DNA of 49,987 nucleotides, from assembly GCA_003225495.1 (NCBI GenBank), contig QIAJ01000036.1, forward strand, positions 15,332 to 65,318. Direction: 5' to 3'. The notes under the pieces are model-generated. The model saw nothing but the letters and a program-made list of their open reading frames with translations. It ran no database searches and had not been told where the DNA came from. This document shows, piece by piece, positions 1 to 9,010 of the stretch. The position numbers were made by a program, and so were the translations under genes. This DNA comes from Acidobacteriota bacterium. GTDB lineage: Bacteria; Acidobacteriota; Terriglobia; Terriglobales; Acidobacteriaceae. Within the stretch, counting starts at the first letter, position 1; every line of letters starts with the position of its first letter.

Positions 1-1779
1 TAGTTCGACAAGGCCGATGGTGAACAACTGCATGACCTCGCGGGCATAGTTTTCATTCGGGGAGCAGCCGTTACAACCGTCGTTATTCGCCATGTCCAGA
101 TAGTTGCCCATTGCAGGACTGAGCGTGACGTCCTTGAGCAACGTCGAAAAGTTGCCGAAGGCGTCAGACTGCATCATGTTCATCCAGAGTGAAAACGCGC
201 TCGGGTCGCCGATCTTGCGAGCAGAAACCACCATGATTTCGTTCAGAGCGAAAGCGACGCGCTGGCGAAGTTGGTCCTGGCCCTGCGCCGCATTGACGAA
301 GAATTGTTTTTGAACAAAGCGAAGATCGTCGTTCACTCCGGGAGTCTTATAGCTGGAGGCCGGAGCGTTGAATTGTTGAGTAAGAAAATTCTTCAGGCCG
401 GCCTGCTGTACTTGAGCAATCGTTTGGGGCGTTGGCCCCCAGCTTGATTGCTCCAGGAAACGGGCGGCGGTTCCGGCGTCCACCTGATTTCCCTGCGATG
501 ACACTTGGACGGTCAAAGCGTTCGAGGTTGCAGATCCGGGATTCGGGTTCTGCACTGCGACTTGAACCGTGCCAATCTGCTGGTCGATGGCGGTGCCGGT
601 GGCGGTAAGTTGAGTGGAACTGTTGAACGTCGTGGCGAGGAATTGGCCACCAAACACCACGACCGCACCGTTCACAAAACTTGATCCGGTTGCGGTAATC
701 GTGAAGTTGCCGACGTTGATCGTTTGCGGCGCGACGCTACCCAATGCCGGTATCGGATTCAGGATGGTCGCTACGCCTGATGCATTCGCGCGGCTGTCGG
801 CGGTACTGGTGGCGGTGACGTTCACTGGGTTCGGGTTTGGCACGCGCGCTGGGCCGGTAAACATGCCGTTCGCGTCCACCATGCCGACGGTGGAATTACC
901 GCCGACCACACTGTTCACCGACCATGTGACTGCGGTATTCGAGGTGCCGGACACCGTTGCCGAGAACTGCAGCTTCGCGTTGACGCGAACCTGCGCCGTC
1001 GCGGGCGCCACTTTCACCTCAATATTCAATGGCGGACTTACCGTCAGTGCAAAGGCTGGCTTGGAAACACTGGAGCCGGGATCCGGATTCCTTACTGTGA
1101 TTTGCACCTTGCCAATGTCAGTCGCAGCCGCAGTTCCGGTGGCAGTCAGTTTCGTCGCTGATACAAATGTCGTCGTCAGCGCGGTGCTGTTCCAAAATAC
1201 TTGTGCACCTTTCACGAACTTCGACCCGTTCAAGGTCAGCGTGAAGCTTCCGACGGTGACTGGATCCGGCTGGACGCTTTGCAAAACGGGCGTGGGGTTC
1301 TCCAGCGTAATTGCTGCTTCGCCGGAGGAGGCCTGGTCGGCAGCGCGCGTCGCTGTGACTTGCACCGAAGCGGGGTTGGGAAGGGCCGCGGGGGCTGTGT
1401 ACAGACCACTTGTACTAATTGTTCCCAGGGTTGGATTGCCGCCGGTGACACTGTTCACGGCCCACACCATCTGGCCATCAGCCTTTGTCTGCGTCTGCGA
1501 CCTGCCTGTCGACTGCTTGCGGTCGTCTGAGTCACGATTGGGGAGGCGAGGGGGGAGCGACGATGCGGGCGCCGCTCCACCCCCGGTGACTTGTGCGGTG
1601 AACTGCAGAGTGTCTCCAGCGCGCACATTGGCATGGTCGGGGGTTACAACAACTCCATTGCCACCGGTGCGTGCCGGATCACCCTGAATGATCCCGCAGC
1701 CTGTCAGTAACAAGATGGTCAGACCCAGCACGATGGCGAGGCCGAATTGGATTCGCTGGTGCGCAATTGCTCTGACCAT
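1..1779 (-). CDS. Ig/IPT-repeat DUF1800 lipoprotein, 3' end outside window
   Basis: The reading frame is open from an ATG at 1779 to the left edge (593 codons, no stop). The N-terminus is a lipoprotein signal: hydrophobic LAIVLGLTILLLTGC, with the lipobox Cys near residue 28. Two bacterial Ig-like domains follow, each with a motif like VTWSVNSVVGG, and they alternate with two IPT/TIG-like domains (GSFTLTLNGSKFVKG and NVGNFTITATGSSFVNG). From about residue 433 a DUF1800 domain begins (AARFLEQSSWGPT, QLRQRVAFALNEIMVVS) and runs to NENYAREVMQLFTIGL at the edge. DUF1800 proteins are exported and of unknown biochemical role, and are usually encoded next to a DUF1501 protein. The gene is transcribed leftward, so any DUF1501 partner should lie just outside the window. 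A second DUF1800 gene starts at 9011. The family call is firm; function is unknown. Confidence 0.9.
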   Translation of the reverse strand, partial: MVRAIAHQRIQFGLAIVLGLTILLLTGCGIIQGDPARTGGNGVVVTPDHANVRAGDTLQFTAQVTGGGAAPASSLPPRLPNRDSDDRKQSTGRSQTQTKADGQMVWAVNSVTGGNPTLGTISTSGLYTAPAALPNPASVQVTATRAADQASSGEAAITLENPTPVLQSVQPDPVTVGSFTLTLNGSKFVKGAQVFWNSTALTTTFVSATKLTATGTAAATDIGKVQITVRNPDPGSSVSKPAFALTVSPPLNIEVKVAPATAQVRVNAKLQFSATVSGTSNTAVTWSVNSVVGGNSTVGMVDANGMFTGPARVPNPNPVNVTATSTADSRANASGVATILNPIPALGSVAPQTINVGNFTITATGSSFVNGAVVVFGGQFLATTFNSSTQLTATGTAIDQQIGTVQVAVQNPNPGSATSNALTVQVSSQGNQVDAGTAARFLEQSSWGPTPQTIAQVQQAGLKNFLTQQFNAPASSYKTPGVNDDLRFVQKQFFVNAAQGQDQLRQRVAFALNEIMVVSARKIGDPSAFSLWMNMMQSDAFGNFSTLLKDVTLSPAMGNYLDMANNDGCNGCSPNENYAREVMQLFTIGLVEL

Positions 1780-1990
1780 CTGCCACCCCAAGCGGTCACA
1801 GATATGACCGGAATGAGCGCAAGCATATTGGCGAATGGATTTTTGCGGAACGTCTCAGGAGTGTGGGGAGTTTTGCGGCGCTGGGTCAGGTGAAGAAGAT
1901 GGGATGTGGGCGCGGGATCGTGGTCCACGAGGCCAGCGCTCAAACAGGATTCCGGCCACCGTCCGACCTGTGATCCGGCCAGTCGCGGAG

Positions 1991-2647
1991 TTAGCGAATG
2001 CTACTCATCTGATGTTCCGGCGTTCGCGTTTCGAGTGAACGCATGGTGTCGAGGATGGTCGCGATCACATGATCGTCACCGATGCTAGTGTTGATCATCA
2101 GGTGATAGAGACTGCGCGACGGCCAGTCGGCATTGAAGTAATGTTTGACGAATGCGATGCGCTCTTTGTCGACCGTCTGAAGCAACTCTTCGGCTTCTTC
2201 GCGGCTCTTGCCCATCGCCAGCAGCCTGCGCATCTTTTCCTCATGCGGAGCGTAGGTAAAGACACTGAAAGTATCCTGGCGGCCGCGCATGAAAAACGGT
2301 GCGCCGCGTCCGACCACCACTGCGTTTCCTTGTTCCGCGATCATGCCCATGATTTCTTCCATCAGGGCAATCATGCGATCGGTATCGAAGGCATGCGATG
2401 ACGCCAGCGGCATACTGCGCTCATAGCTGCCGCGCCAGAAGGCTTTCGCAAAACGATAGAGGCGTCCATCGACGCGCTCCTCGCACGACGCGACCTCGGA
2501 CTCATCCACATTGGCTCGGCGCGCGATCTCGCAAGTGAGATTCTGGTCCCACAGTTTCCATCCCAGGCTGGTGGCCAGTTCCGAGCCGATTCGCCCGCAG
2601 CCGCAACCGAATTCCCGTTCCAGGGTAATGATGCGAAACATCGCCAC
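1991..2647 (-). CDS. Cytidylate kinase-like family protein
   Basis: A 218-residue protein of the cytidylate-kinase-like family (Pfam Cytidylate_kin2 type). The N-terminus MFRIITLEREFGCGCGRIG is followed by LATSLGWKLWDQNL, the pattern ISREYGSGG...LAEKLG..FYDREL of that family with a divergent glycine loop (GCGCGRIG). A middle segment GNAVVVGRGAPFFM and the later REEAEELL / FNADWPSRSLYHLMINTS are also typical. The true cytidylate kinase (cmk) is encoded at 46355, so this paralogue is unlikely to supply the essential CMP kinase. The natural substrate of such paralogues is not settled. The start lies 3 nt after the stop of the upstream EmrB-type gene, so it is the last gene of the efflux operon. 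It could still be a regulatory or nucleotide-binding protein. Confidence 0.8.
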   Translation of the reverse strand: MAMFRIITLEREFGCGCGRIGSELATSLGWKLWDQNLTCEIARRANVDESEVASCEERVDGRLYRFAKAFWRGSYERSMPLASSHAFDTDRMIALMEEIMGMIAEQGNAVVVGRGAPFFMRGRQDTFSVFTYAPHEEKMRRLLAMGKSREEAEELLQTVDKERIAFVKHYFNADWPSRSLYHLMINTSIGDDHVIATILDTMRSLETRTPEHQMSSIR

Positions 2648-2650
2648 CTC

Positions 2651-4240
2651 CTAGTGCGCGGCCATGGGCCCGCCCGGCTTCGCTTTCTTCATCAGAAAGA
2701 CAACCGGCACCAGACACATGATGACGACGCCCAGCAGCCAAAAGCAATCCACATAAGCCAGCATCGTGGCCTGGCGGATCACATTGGTCTGTAACATAGC
2801 ATAAGCCTTTTGCGTGGCCGTGGCAGCGTCCAACCCGCCCTGGATGAACCTCGCCGTCAGCCCTTGCAAGGTGCTTTGCAGCGGCGCACTGCCTCCGCTC
2901 AGATTCTCCGACAAGCGCGCCTGATGGAACTGGGTGCGGCGTGCAAGCAACGTCGTCACGAACGAGATTCCCACGCTGCCGCCAATGTTGCGAGCGAGAT
3001 TCATGAGACCGGAAGCGGCATTGTTCTTGCCGGGCGCTAAATGGGAATACGCCGCCGTGTTGATTGGGACGAACAGGCAGGCTAACCCCAATCCTTGAAA
3101 AACTCTGGCGATCGTGACCGTGGCGAAGTCGACGTTGAGATCAAAATTCGTCATGTGAAACAACGAGAATGAAAGTACGGTCAGACCAATCGCCATCAGC
3201 CAGCGAGAGTCGTAGCGCGAGAGCAGAAAGCCCACCAGCGGCAGCATCATCAGGATAGCGAAGCCGCCTGGTGAAAGTGCTTTCCCTGCCTGTTCAGCGG
3301 TATAACCGAGCAGCGTTTGCATGAACAAGGGAAGCAGCAACGTGCTTCCGAGCAGTGAAAAGCCCAGCATGAACATCAGGAAATTGGCGGTGGCGAATGT
3401 GCGCTCTTTGTAGAGATGCAGCTCTACGATCGGATCTTTGTGCCTCCACTCCCAGAACACCGCGAAAATCAGAGACGCAGCCGCCACCAGGCTCAGCACC
3501 AGAATGTATCTTGACTCGAACCAGTCTTCGCGCTGTCCCTTGTCAAGGACAACCTGCAGCGCGCCTAGTCCAAGCCCAATCAGGCCGAGGCCCATATAGT
3601 CGATTTTTGTCTCGCTCCATTTGCGGCGGCGGAAATCGGGCGGGTCCTGAATCAGCCGCGACGTCAATAACAGCGAGAGAATTCCAACCGGGATATTGAC
3701 AAAAAAAATCCAGCGCCAGCTGAAGTTGTCGGTGATCCATCCACCGAGGGTGGGGCCAATCGCGGGAGCGACGACCACCGCCGCGCCATAAACGGCGAAA
3801 GCCATCCCGCGTTTGGCGGGAGGGAATGTGTCGGCGAGAATTGCCTGCTCGCTCGGTTGCAATCCTCCGCCGCCTGCGCCCTGAAGGACGCGAAAGACAA
3901 TCAGCATGGGAAGGTTGAGTGCGAATCCACAGAGCGCCGAACTGATCGTAAACAGCGCGACGCAGCTCATATAGAACCGCTTACGGCCGAGGATCGAAGA
4001 AAGCCAGCCGCTCAACGGCAGCACGATGGCATTGGAGACCAGATATGAGGTGAGCACCCAGGTGCTCTCGTCCTGGCCGGCGGATAGGCTGCCCGCGATA
4101 TGCGGCAGCGCGACGTTGGCAATGCTGGTATCGAGCACCTCCATGAACGTCGCGAGCGTTACCGCGATCGCAATGATCCAGGGATTGACCGCGGGCCGTG
4201 CGGTCGCGCCTTCGTTCAGGGTGAGGGATGCTGCGCCCAT
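2651..4240 (-). CDS. DHA2-family MFS drug exporter, EmrB/QacA type
   Basis: Inner-membrane proton-driven multidrug exporter of 529 residues, the usual size for 14-helix DHA2 transporters. The sequence begins ATFMEVLDTSIANVALPHIA, the conserved first helix with the D-x-x-x-x-N motif. It continues with WVLTSYLVSNAIVLPLSGWL, the loop motif GRKRFY after helix 2, and the antiporter motif C region GAAVVVAPAIGPTLGGWITD near residues 150-170. The start codon overlaps the stop of the upstream membrane-fusion gene by one base (TGATG), which indicates translational coupling. With the EmrA-like and TolC-like genes it should form a tripartite pump that moves compounds from the cytoplasm across both membranes. 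Substrates cannot be told from sequence, and no regulator gene adjoins the operon. Confidence 0.95.
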   Translation of the reverse strand: MGAASLTLNEGATARPAVNPWIIAIAVTLATFMEVLDTSIANVALPHIAGSLSAGQDESTWVLTSYLVSNAIVLPLSGWLSSILGRKRFYMSCVALFTISSALCGFALNLPMLIVFRVLQGAGGGGLQPSEQAILADTFPPAKRGMAFAVYGAAVVVAPAIGPTLGGWITDNFSWRWIFFVNIPVGILSLLLTSRLIQDPPDFRRRKWSETKIDYMGLGLIGLGLGALQVVLDKGQREDWFESRYILVLSLVAAASLIFAVFWEWRHKDPIVELHLYKERTFATANFLMFMLGFSLLGSTLLLPLFMQTLLGYTAEQAGKALSPGGFAILMMLPLVGFLLSRYDSRWLMAIGLTVLSFSLFHMTNFDLNVDFATVTIARVFQGLGLACLFVPINTAAYSHLAPGKNNAASGLMNLARNIGGSVGISFVTTLLARRTQFHQARLSENLSGGSAPLQSTLQGLTARFIQGGLDAATATQKAYAMLQTNVIRQATMLAYVDCFWLLGVVIMCLVPVVFLMKKAKPGGPMAAH

Positions 4241-5520
4241 CAGCGAATCCAGACTTTAGGAGTGACAGACATTCCGGGACGCAAATCATGCGCCTTGGTT
4301 TCACCGGGCTCGAAGACGATCTTCACGGGAATTCTCTGCACCACTTTCACGTAGTTGCCGGTGGCGTTTTCAGGAGGCAACAGGCTGAAACGTGCGCCAC
4401 TCGCACCCGCGATGGAGTCGACGTGGCCTTTGTACTTCTTGCCATTGGCATCTACTGAAATTGTGGCGGACTGCCCTGGCTTCATTTCCTTCAGCTGCGT
4501 TTCTTTAAAGTTCGCGGTGACCCACAGGTCTTCGAGTGGGATAATTTTCATCATCTCTGCTCCCACCTGGACGTTCTGCCCCACTTCAACGGTGCGGTTG
4601 GTGACGATCCCCGTGACCGGGGCCACGATCTTTGCGTATTCGAGATTCAATTCCGCCTGACGCAATTCGGCTCTCTTCCGGTCGGCGGTGGCTTGGGCAG
4701 AAGCGGCGCGCGCTCGTGTCGCCCGCATCGTTTGCGGAGCCGTCTGGGCAGTCCGCAGATCGGCTTCGGCCTGCGCCGTCTTACTTTGCGCCTGTTCGAT
4801 CTGAGCTGCGGCGGCATCCGCTGCGGCTCGCGCTGCCGCCACATTTGCCGCGCCCGCTTTGGCTGCGGCGACGACCTGGTCGTATTGCTGAAGAGAAATT
4901 TCCTGCTTGTCGACTAGCTGCTTGTAGCGCACCAGGTCGCTTTGCGCTTTGGCATTGTTGGCTTCCGCCTGTGCCACCTGCGCTTTGGCCGCATCAAGAT
5001 TCTGGCGCGCCGCGGCAATCCCCGACTTCGTGTTCGATACATTGGCCTGTGCCGAAGAAACCTGGTTCGAGGTACTCACGTCAGTGACGGGAACATTGAT
5101 TCCGGCAGCGATGGCCTGCGCCTGGGCGTCGGCATAGTCGGCCCGCGCGCGCTCGACTGCGACTTCGTAGTCGACAGGGTCAATCTCTACCAGTGGAGTT
5201 CCCTTCTCGACGTACTGATTGTCCTCGACGTTGAGCTTGACGACGTGTCCGCTGACGCGCGCGCTCACGGAATTGATGTGGCCATCAATCTGCGCGTCGT
5301 CGGTGGACTCATAGCTTGAGAAATATCGCCAGAGAAAAAACCCGCCGACGATCAGAATCAGCAAGACGAAGATCAGCGCCCATTTGGCGCGCGGACTGCG
5401 CAACACCGCCACGCGGCGCCGGTAGCTGGCATCGGCGTCCTGGGAAGGTTGCTGGGCCGGACGCCGCTCCGGTTCTGACTTCGATTTAGGTTCGGCAACT
5501 GCGGTATTGTTCTCGTCCAT
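4240..5520 (-). CDS. EmrA/HlyD-type membrane fusion protein
   Basis: Periplasmic adaptor of 426 residues. It has a hydrophilic cytoplasmic N-terminus rich in Pro and Glu, one membrane helix at about residues 47-67 (WALIFVLLILIVGGFFLW), then the biotinyl-lipoyl-like segment STDDAQIDGHINSVSARVSG with VEKGTPLVEIDPVDY. A long Ala/Gln-rich coiled-coil hairpin spans roughly residues 115-285. The barrel region closes with APVTGIVTNRTVEVGQNV and a C-terminal RPGMSVTPKVWIR. This order is diagnostic of EmrA-type adaptors. The gene sits between tolC-like and emrB-like genes, with a 3-nt gap upstream and a 1-nt overlap downstream, so it should bridge the DHA2 exporter to the outer-membrane channel. Confidence 0.95.
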   Translation of the reverse strand: MDENNTAVAEPKSKSEPERRPAQQPSQDADASYRRRVAVLRSPRAKWALIFVLLILIVGGFFLWRYFSSYESTDDAQIDGHINSVSARVSGHVVKLNVEDNQYVEKGTPLVEIDPVDYEVAVERARADYADAQAQAIAAGINVPVTDVSTSNQVSSAQANVSNTKSGIAAARQNLDAAKAQVAQAEANNAKAQSDLVRYKQLVDKQEISLQQYDQVVAAAKAGAANVAAARAAADAAAAQIEQAQSKTAQAEADLRTAQTAPQTMRATRARAASAQATADRKRAELRQAELNLEYAKIVAPVTGIVTNRTVEVGQNVQVGAEMMKIIPLEDLWVTANFKETQLKEMKPGQSATISVDANGKKYKGHVDSIAGASGARFSLLPPENATGNYVKVVQRIPVKIVFEPGETKAHDLRPGMSVTPKVWIR

Positions 5521-5523
5521 AAG

Positions 5524-6987
5524 CTACTTCCCTTTCAGGTATTCGAGAACGCCCTCTTCGGCGCGTCCGATAGCCCGGGCAAACGAAACTTTGGCAAGAT
5601 TGTGAAGATAAAGACTGGAGATTAACTGTTCGTGCGCCGTGGCAGTCGCCTCCTGGGCTTGCACCACTTCAAGATTGTCGGTAACGCCCGCGAAGAAACG
5701 GTCGCGCGACTGCGTTAAGGCATCATCCGCGAGTTGCGCTGAACTTTGCGCAACTTCAACCTGCTCCGCCGATGACTGGAGATCAAGCAAGGCTGCGCGG
5801 ACATCCTGATCAATCTGGCCTCGCAAGTCTGCCATCTCAGCCTGGGCTTGACGCAAACTTGCATCCGCCTTCAAGACATCGCTATGCACGCGGCCGCCCT
5901 GAAAAATGGGAATGTTCAGCGTTCCCGCAAAATGGAATGTGGGCAAAAGACTCCCCGGGGTCGCGCCGATTTCTCCATAGTCAGCCTCAATTCCAACCGT
6001 CGGAAAGTATCCTGCTACAGCGGCGCTGTGCTCCAGTTGTGCTGCGAAAAGACGCTCCCGCGCTGCTTTGTAGTCGGATCGAAGCGAGTAGGCCCGCTGC
6101 AAGCTGCTTTCCAGATCCGGGATAGGGAATGGTTGATACGGCGTTTTGTCGGCCAGTTCGAATTCCTGGGCGGGCGCGAGCCCGATCACTCTCGCCAGAG
6201 TTAGCTTTTGCTTCGCGAAGTCATTGGTCGCGGAAATCAACTGCTGTCGCCTTGTCTGAAACTGAACTTGCGCACGCAAAGAGTCGATTGCCGGAATTAC
6301 TCCGGCCTGCAACTGTGCGCCCGCTTTTTTGAATAGCGCATCCGCAGTCTCGACCTGCGCCCGCGCGGTCTCGACGCGAGCCGCCTCAGCGATGGCTTGC
6401 AGATAGACGTTGCCAGTGGCCAGCACCACCAACTCTCGCGCCTCCTTGACATTCAGTTGAGCAACCGTTTCGCTGTGAGCAGCGGCCCGATATCGCTGAA
6501 TCGCCTTCCAGTCGATCAGGTTTTGGGTGACCGATGCGCGCGCATCGAAGTAGGAGAATGGTCCAATGACCCTCGGCACCGGACCACCGCCGCCCAGCGC
6601 CCCCGACCTCAATCCAAGAGCTTCGAGACTCTGCTTCTGTGCGACTTCCTGAACGGTTCCATTTACGTTCGGAAGGAGTTCGCTCAGTTGTTTCCACTTT
6701 TCTCCACGGGCCGCAATGGTGTTGTACTCCGACAGAAGCGCTGCCAGGTTGTGCCGCAACGCCCGTTCAATCGCCTCGCGGAAAGTAAGTGGAAGAACTC
6801 CAGGAGTCGGCTTGGATTCAGGCACGCTGCCGAATACGACATTTTGCGAAGAGGAGGTGGACTGTGGGGCAGCAGTGACTGTTGTTTGGGCTGCCAGCGG
6901 AAGCTCTGGGAGCAGCAGAATGCTCGCGCTCACAAGAAATGCGCGCACAGTTCGGAGCAGACCGCAGGGCTTATTTGAAAGGACCAT
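5524..6987 (-). CDS. TolC-family outer-membrane efflux channel
   Basis: Outer-membrane factor of the TolC/OEP family. It has a signal peptide (RTVRAFLVSASILLLPELPLAAQ), then two OEP repeats: LTFREAIERALRHNLAALLSEYNT and, later, RAYSLRSDYKAARERLFAAQL with a long Ala/Gln-rich helical part. The C-terminus SLYLHNLAKVSFARAIGRAE is typical. I place the start at the ATG at 6987, directly before the signal peptide. The frame stays open upstream to a GTG at 7077 and an ATG at 7017, but those would put about 10-30 unlikely residues before the signal. It is the first gene of the efflux operon, so the operon promoter should lie in about 6990-7100, right after the upstream amidohydrolase gene. Confidence 0.92.
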   Translation of the reverse strand: MVLSNKPCGLLRTVRAFLVSASILLLPELPLAAQTTVTAAPQSTSSSQNVVFGSVPESKPTPGVLPLTFREAIERALRHNLAALLSEYNTIAARGEKWKQLSELLPNVNGTVQEVAQKQSLEALGLRSGALGGGGPVPRVIGPFSYFDARASVTQNLIDWKAIQRYRAAAHSETVAQLNVKEARELVVLATGNVYLQAIAEAARVETARAQVETADALFKKAGAQLQAGVIPAIDSLRAQVQFQTRRQQLISATNDFAKQKLTLARVIGLAPAQEFELADKTPYQPFPIPDLESSLQRAYSLRSDYKAARERLFAAQLEHSAAVAGYFPTVGIEADYGEIGATPGSLLPTFHFAGTLNIPIFQGGRVHSDVLKADASLRQAQAEMADLRGQIDQDVRAALLDLQSSAEQVEVAQSSAQLADDALTQSRDRFFAGVTDNLEVVQAQEATATAHEQLISSLYLHNLAKVSFARAIGRAEEGVLEYLKGK

Positions 6988-7100
6988 CGAACCGGAATGC
7001 TCGACAGCGGTCGGCATCTTCGCTTGGACGGCCCTACGTAGTAAAGAGTTGCAAAATGTTGAGCGGCCAGGTAACACTCCGCGAATCCCTCGTCCGACGT

Positions 7101-8108
7101 TTAACTGCCAGATCGGGGCGCTGGGCCTGATTGGAGGATGCTGTCCAGCGATCCAAAGCCGATCCCGAGTTGCGTGCAGAGGCTGTATTGCCGGTCAAAC
7201 CGGTTCTTCGTCGCCAGTTCCTTCATGGCTCGCCACCCTACGCGGCCAACGCCGGCCCATCGGAAAACCGGCAAAGGATAATCGGTGCCGAAGATCAGCC
7301 GGTTGTGCAACTCCGGATGCCGCCGCAAGCGGAACAGCATCCCGAGACGATTCGGTAAGCTAAGAGCCGAGATGTCTGAATAAAAATTGGGGTAGCTGCC
7401 CGCCAGATCGAGAAATGTCTTATAGAACTTTTCATAAAAAATCAGGCCGTGGCTGCATCCATGTGCGGCGATGACCGTCACTCCCTCATCCAGGGCCACG
7501 CGGAGTTTGTTGGGATTGCCTGCGGACTGGTCCGTGCCAATCAAACTGAATTCGTAGCCGACATGGCTCAACAGGGGGATCCGCAGCCGCGCCAGTTCCC
7601 GGTAGAAGGGGATGTAGCGCCGATCTTCCGGATCAAATTGTTGCGCATTGGGAAGCCACTTGACCAGCTTTGCCCCGCTCTCGGCGCACCGCTGAAGCTC
7701 CTCGACCGCGCCCGCGCGCTGCGGGTTCACCGAGACGCCCGCCCAGAAATCATCCCGATACTCCTTGGCCAGACCAAGAACATAGTCGTTCGCGATCAGA
7801 AACTCGGTTGCCTGTTGGTTAAGGTTCCCGCGATCGTCATAAACCCCATCCATTCCCAGAAGTACGGCGCGACCAACGTGAAGTGAACTTCGCAACTCCG
7901 CTAGCAGGTTTGCCACGTACTTTTCGTTCGATTTCTCAGGTTGGTTGAGATCGAGCCCTTGCTGCCAGATTAGAAACCTGAAGAGCGGGCTTTTCAGCAT
8001 CTTGGGAGAGACATAGCACGCATTTCCTCCGCATGGGAGAGCGGCCAGATGAACGTGGCAGTCGGTCACTTTTGCAGGCGGGCGTGGTTCTAAAGGCGGT
8101 TCTGACAT
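7101..8108 (-). CDS. Amidohydrolase-family (amidohydro-rel / ACMSD-like) metal hydrolase
   Basis: A 335-residue cytoplasmic TIM-barrel metallohydrolase. DCHVHLAALPCGG near residues 17-29 carries the HxH metal-ligand pair. LVKWLPNAQQFDPED and PLLSHVGYEFS give the next strand and histidine. VIAAHGCSHG supplies another likely metal-ligand His. RLIFGTDYPLPVFR near residue 270 carries the conserved Asp of the Amidohydro_2 family. The family includes decarboxylases and lactone or imine hydrolases, so the reaction cannot be named. The gene is divergent from the PilZ gene across 8109-8255. Its stop is a little over 110 nt upstream of the tolC-like gene on the same strand, so co-transcription is possible but not shown. 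Confidence 0.82.
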   Translation of the reverse strand: MSEPPLEPRPPAKVTDCHVHLAALPCGGNACYVSPKMLKSPLFRFLIWQQGLDLNQPEKSNEKYVANLLAELRSSLHVGRAVLLGMDGVYDDRGNLNQQATEFLIANDYVLGLAKEYRDDFWAGVSVNPQRAGAVEELQRCAESGAKLVKWLPNAQQFDPEDRRYIPFYRELARLRIPLLSHVGYEFSLIGTDQSAGNPNKLRVALDEGVTVIAAHGCSHGLIFYEKFYKTFLDLAGSYPNFYSDISALSLPNRLGMLFRLRRHPELHNRLIFGTDYPLPVFRWAGVGRVGWRAMKELATKNRFDRQYSLCTQLGIGFGSLDSILQSGPAPRSGS

Positions 8109-8255
8109 AGATAGGTTCCCGAGCGGACCGAGTGTACATCACACTCGTCTCAGCATGACCTTGGTCACTTGCGTCATGTGCGGTACCGGTCCCATCTTAG
8201 AGGAGTAAGCGCTTCCTCTTGCGCGCTCGAAAATTGAGTGAGGTCCGCTGTCTGC
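8109..8255. promoter_or_regulatory. Divergent intergenic region with two short dyads
   Basis: This gap separates the leftward amidohydrolase gene from the rightward PilZ gene and must hold the promoters of both. It contains two small dyads. The arms GAGTGT and ACACTC (8130-8146) are separated by 5 nt, and TGACC and GGTCA (8156-8167) are separated by 2 nt. Either could be an operator for a dimeric regulator. I see no clear -35/-10 pair and no copies elsewhere, so regulatory use is a guess. Confidence 0.3.
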
Positions 8256-8939
8256 ATGAAGGATGTAACGAAAGACTCGCCCAAGGGATCAGACTGGACC
8301 CGGCTCCTGACCGATCCAGATTTGGTGAGCCATCTCGGAAAGTTGCTGCAAACCTATCGCGAAGTGTCTCCGGATAAGCGCGAGCAGGCGCTCATCAAGG
8401 CCATGCGCGAGATCAAGGAATCGGCGGTTAGCGCGCGCGCGGCTGCGGCGACTGCCGGTGGTACGCCGGTCGCAGCTCCGATAAAACCGACACCCTTTCC
8501 GCAGCCACAGCCGATCCAGGAAGCGCCGCCTTTCGAGCCAGATTTGTTTTCCCCACAGACCGCACAAGACCGGCGTCGTTTCGCGCGCATCAAGTGCTTC
8601 GTCGCCGTTGAGCTTCACATTGAAGGTCACGACGGCCCTGTGTGGGGCAATCTTTCGAATGTTGGGCGAGGCGGGTGCTTCGTCGAAACCGCCACTCCCA
8701 TTCCGCCCGGTCGAAGTGTCGGGATCGGACTCTGGGTCGCGAACGGCAAGCTGTGGGTCAAGGGCGTAATCCTGACCGGCATCGTCACACGCAGCGCCCC
8801 TTCGTTCGGAGTGCGCGTCAAATTCTCCGAAGCGGAGCTGATGGAAAAGGAACACCTGCGCGAATTCCTGAAGTTCATTGAGAGCGCCGCACGTCAGGGA
8901 CAGACCGGAAACGCTTACGTCGCGCAATTGAAGCGCTAA
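8256..8939 (+). CDS. PilZ-domain protein
   Basis: The C-terminal half is a PilZ domain: DRRRFARIKCFVAVELHIEG gives the RxxxR half-site, and NLSNVGRGGCFVETA gives the (D/N)xSxxG half-site that together bind cyclic di-GMP in the family. The domain continues to FGVRVKFSEAELMEKEHLREF. The N-terminal ~95 residues hold a helical segment (LTDPDLVSHLGKLLQTYREVS) and a Pro-rich linker, with no enzymatic domain. I take the ATG at 8256 as start; a GTG at 8238 is an alternative and would add six residues. The protein has no signal or membrane helix, so a cytosolic effector is likely. What it controls is unknown. Confidence 0.87.
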   Translation: MKDVTKDSPKGSDWTRLLTDPDLVSHLGKLLQTYREVSPDKREQALIKAMREIKESAVSARAAAATAGGTPVAAPIKPTPFPQPQPIQEAPPFEPDLFSPQTAQDRRRFARIKCFVAVELHIEGHDGPVWGNLSNVGRGGCFVETATPIPPGRSVGIGLWVANGKLWVKGVILTGIVTRSAPSFGVRVKFSEAELMEKEHLREFLKFIESAARQGQTGNAYVAQLKR

Positions 8940-9010
8940 ACGCCCCATTCCAGCTAATCTGGCCAGCAACTTTTCCCGTAAACTGGGTTCACTCTATGTA
9001 AGGACGGGAA

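Noticed and set aside
614..1687. Long plus-strand ORF of 357 codons
   Set aside because: It lies antisense to the Ig/IPT-DUF1800 gene, which has clear domains and a lipobox; the plus-strand product has no motif and a run of unusual residues.
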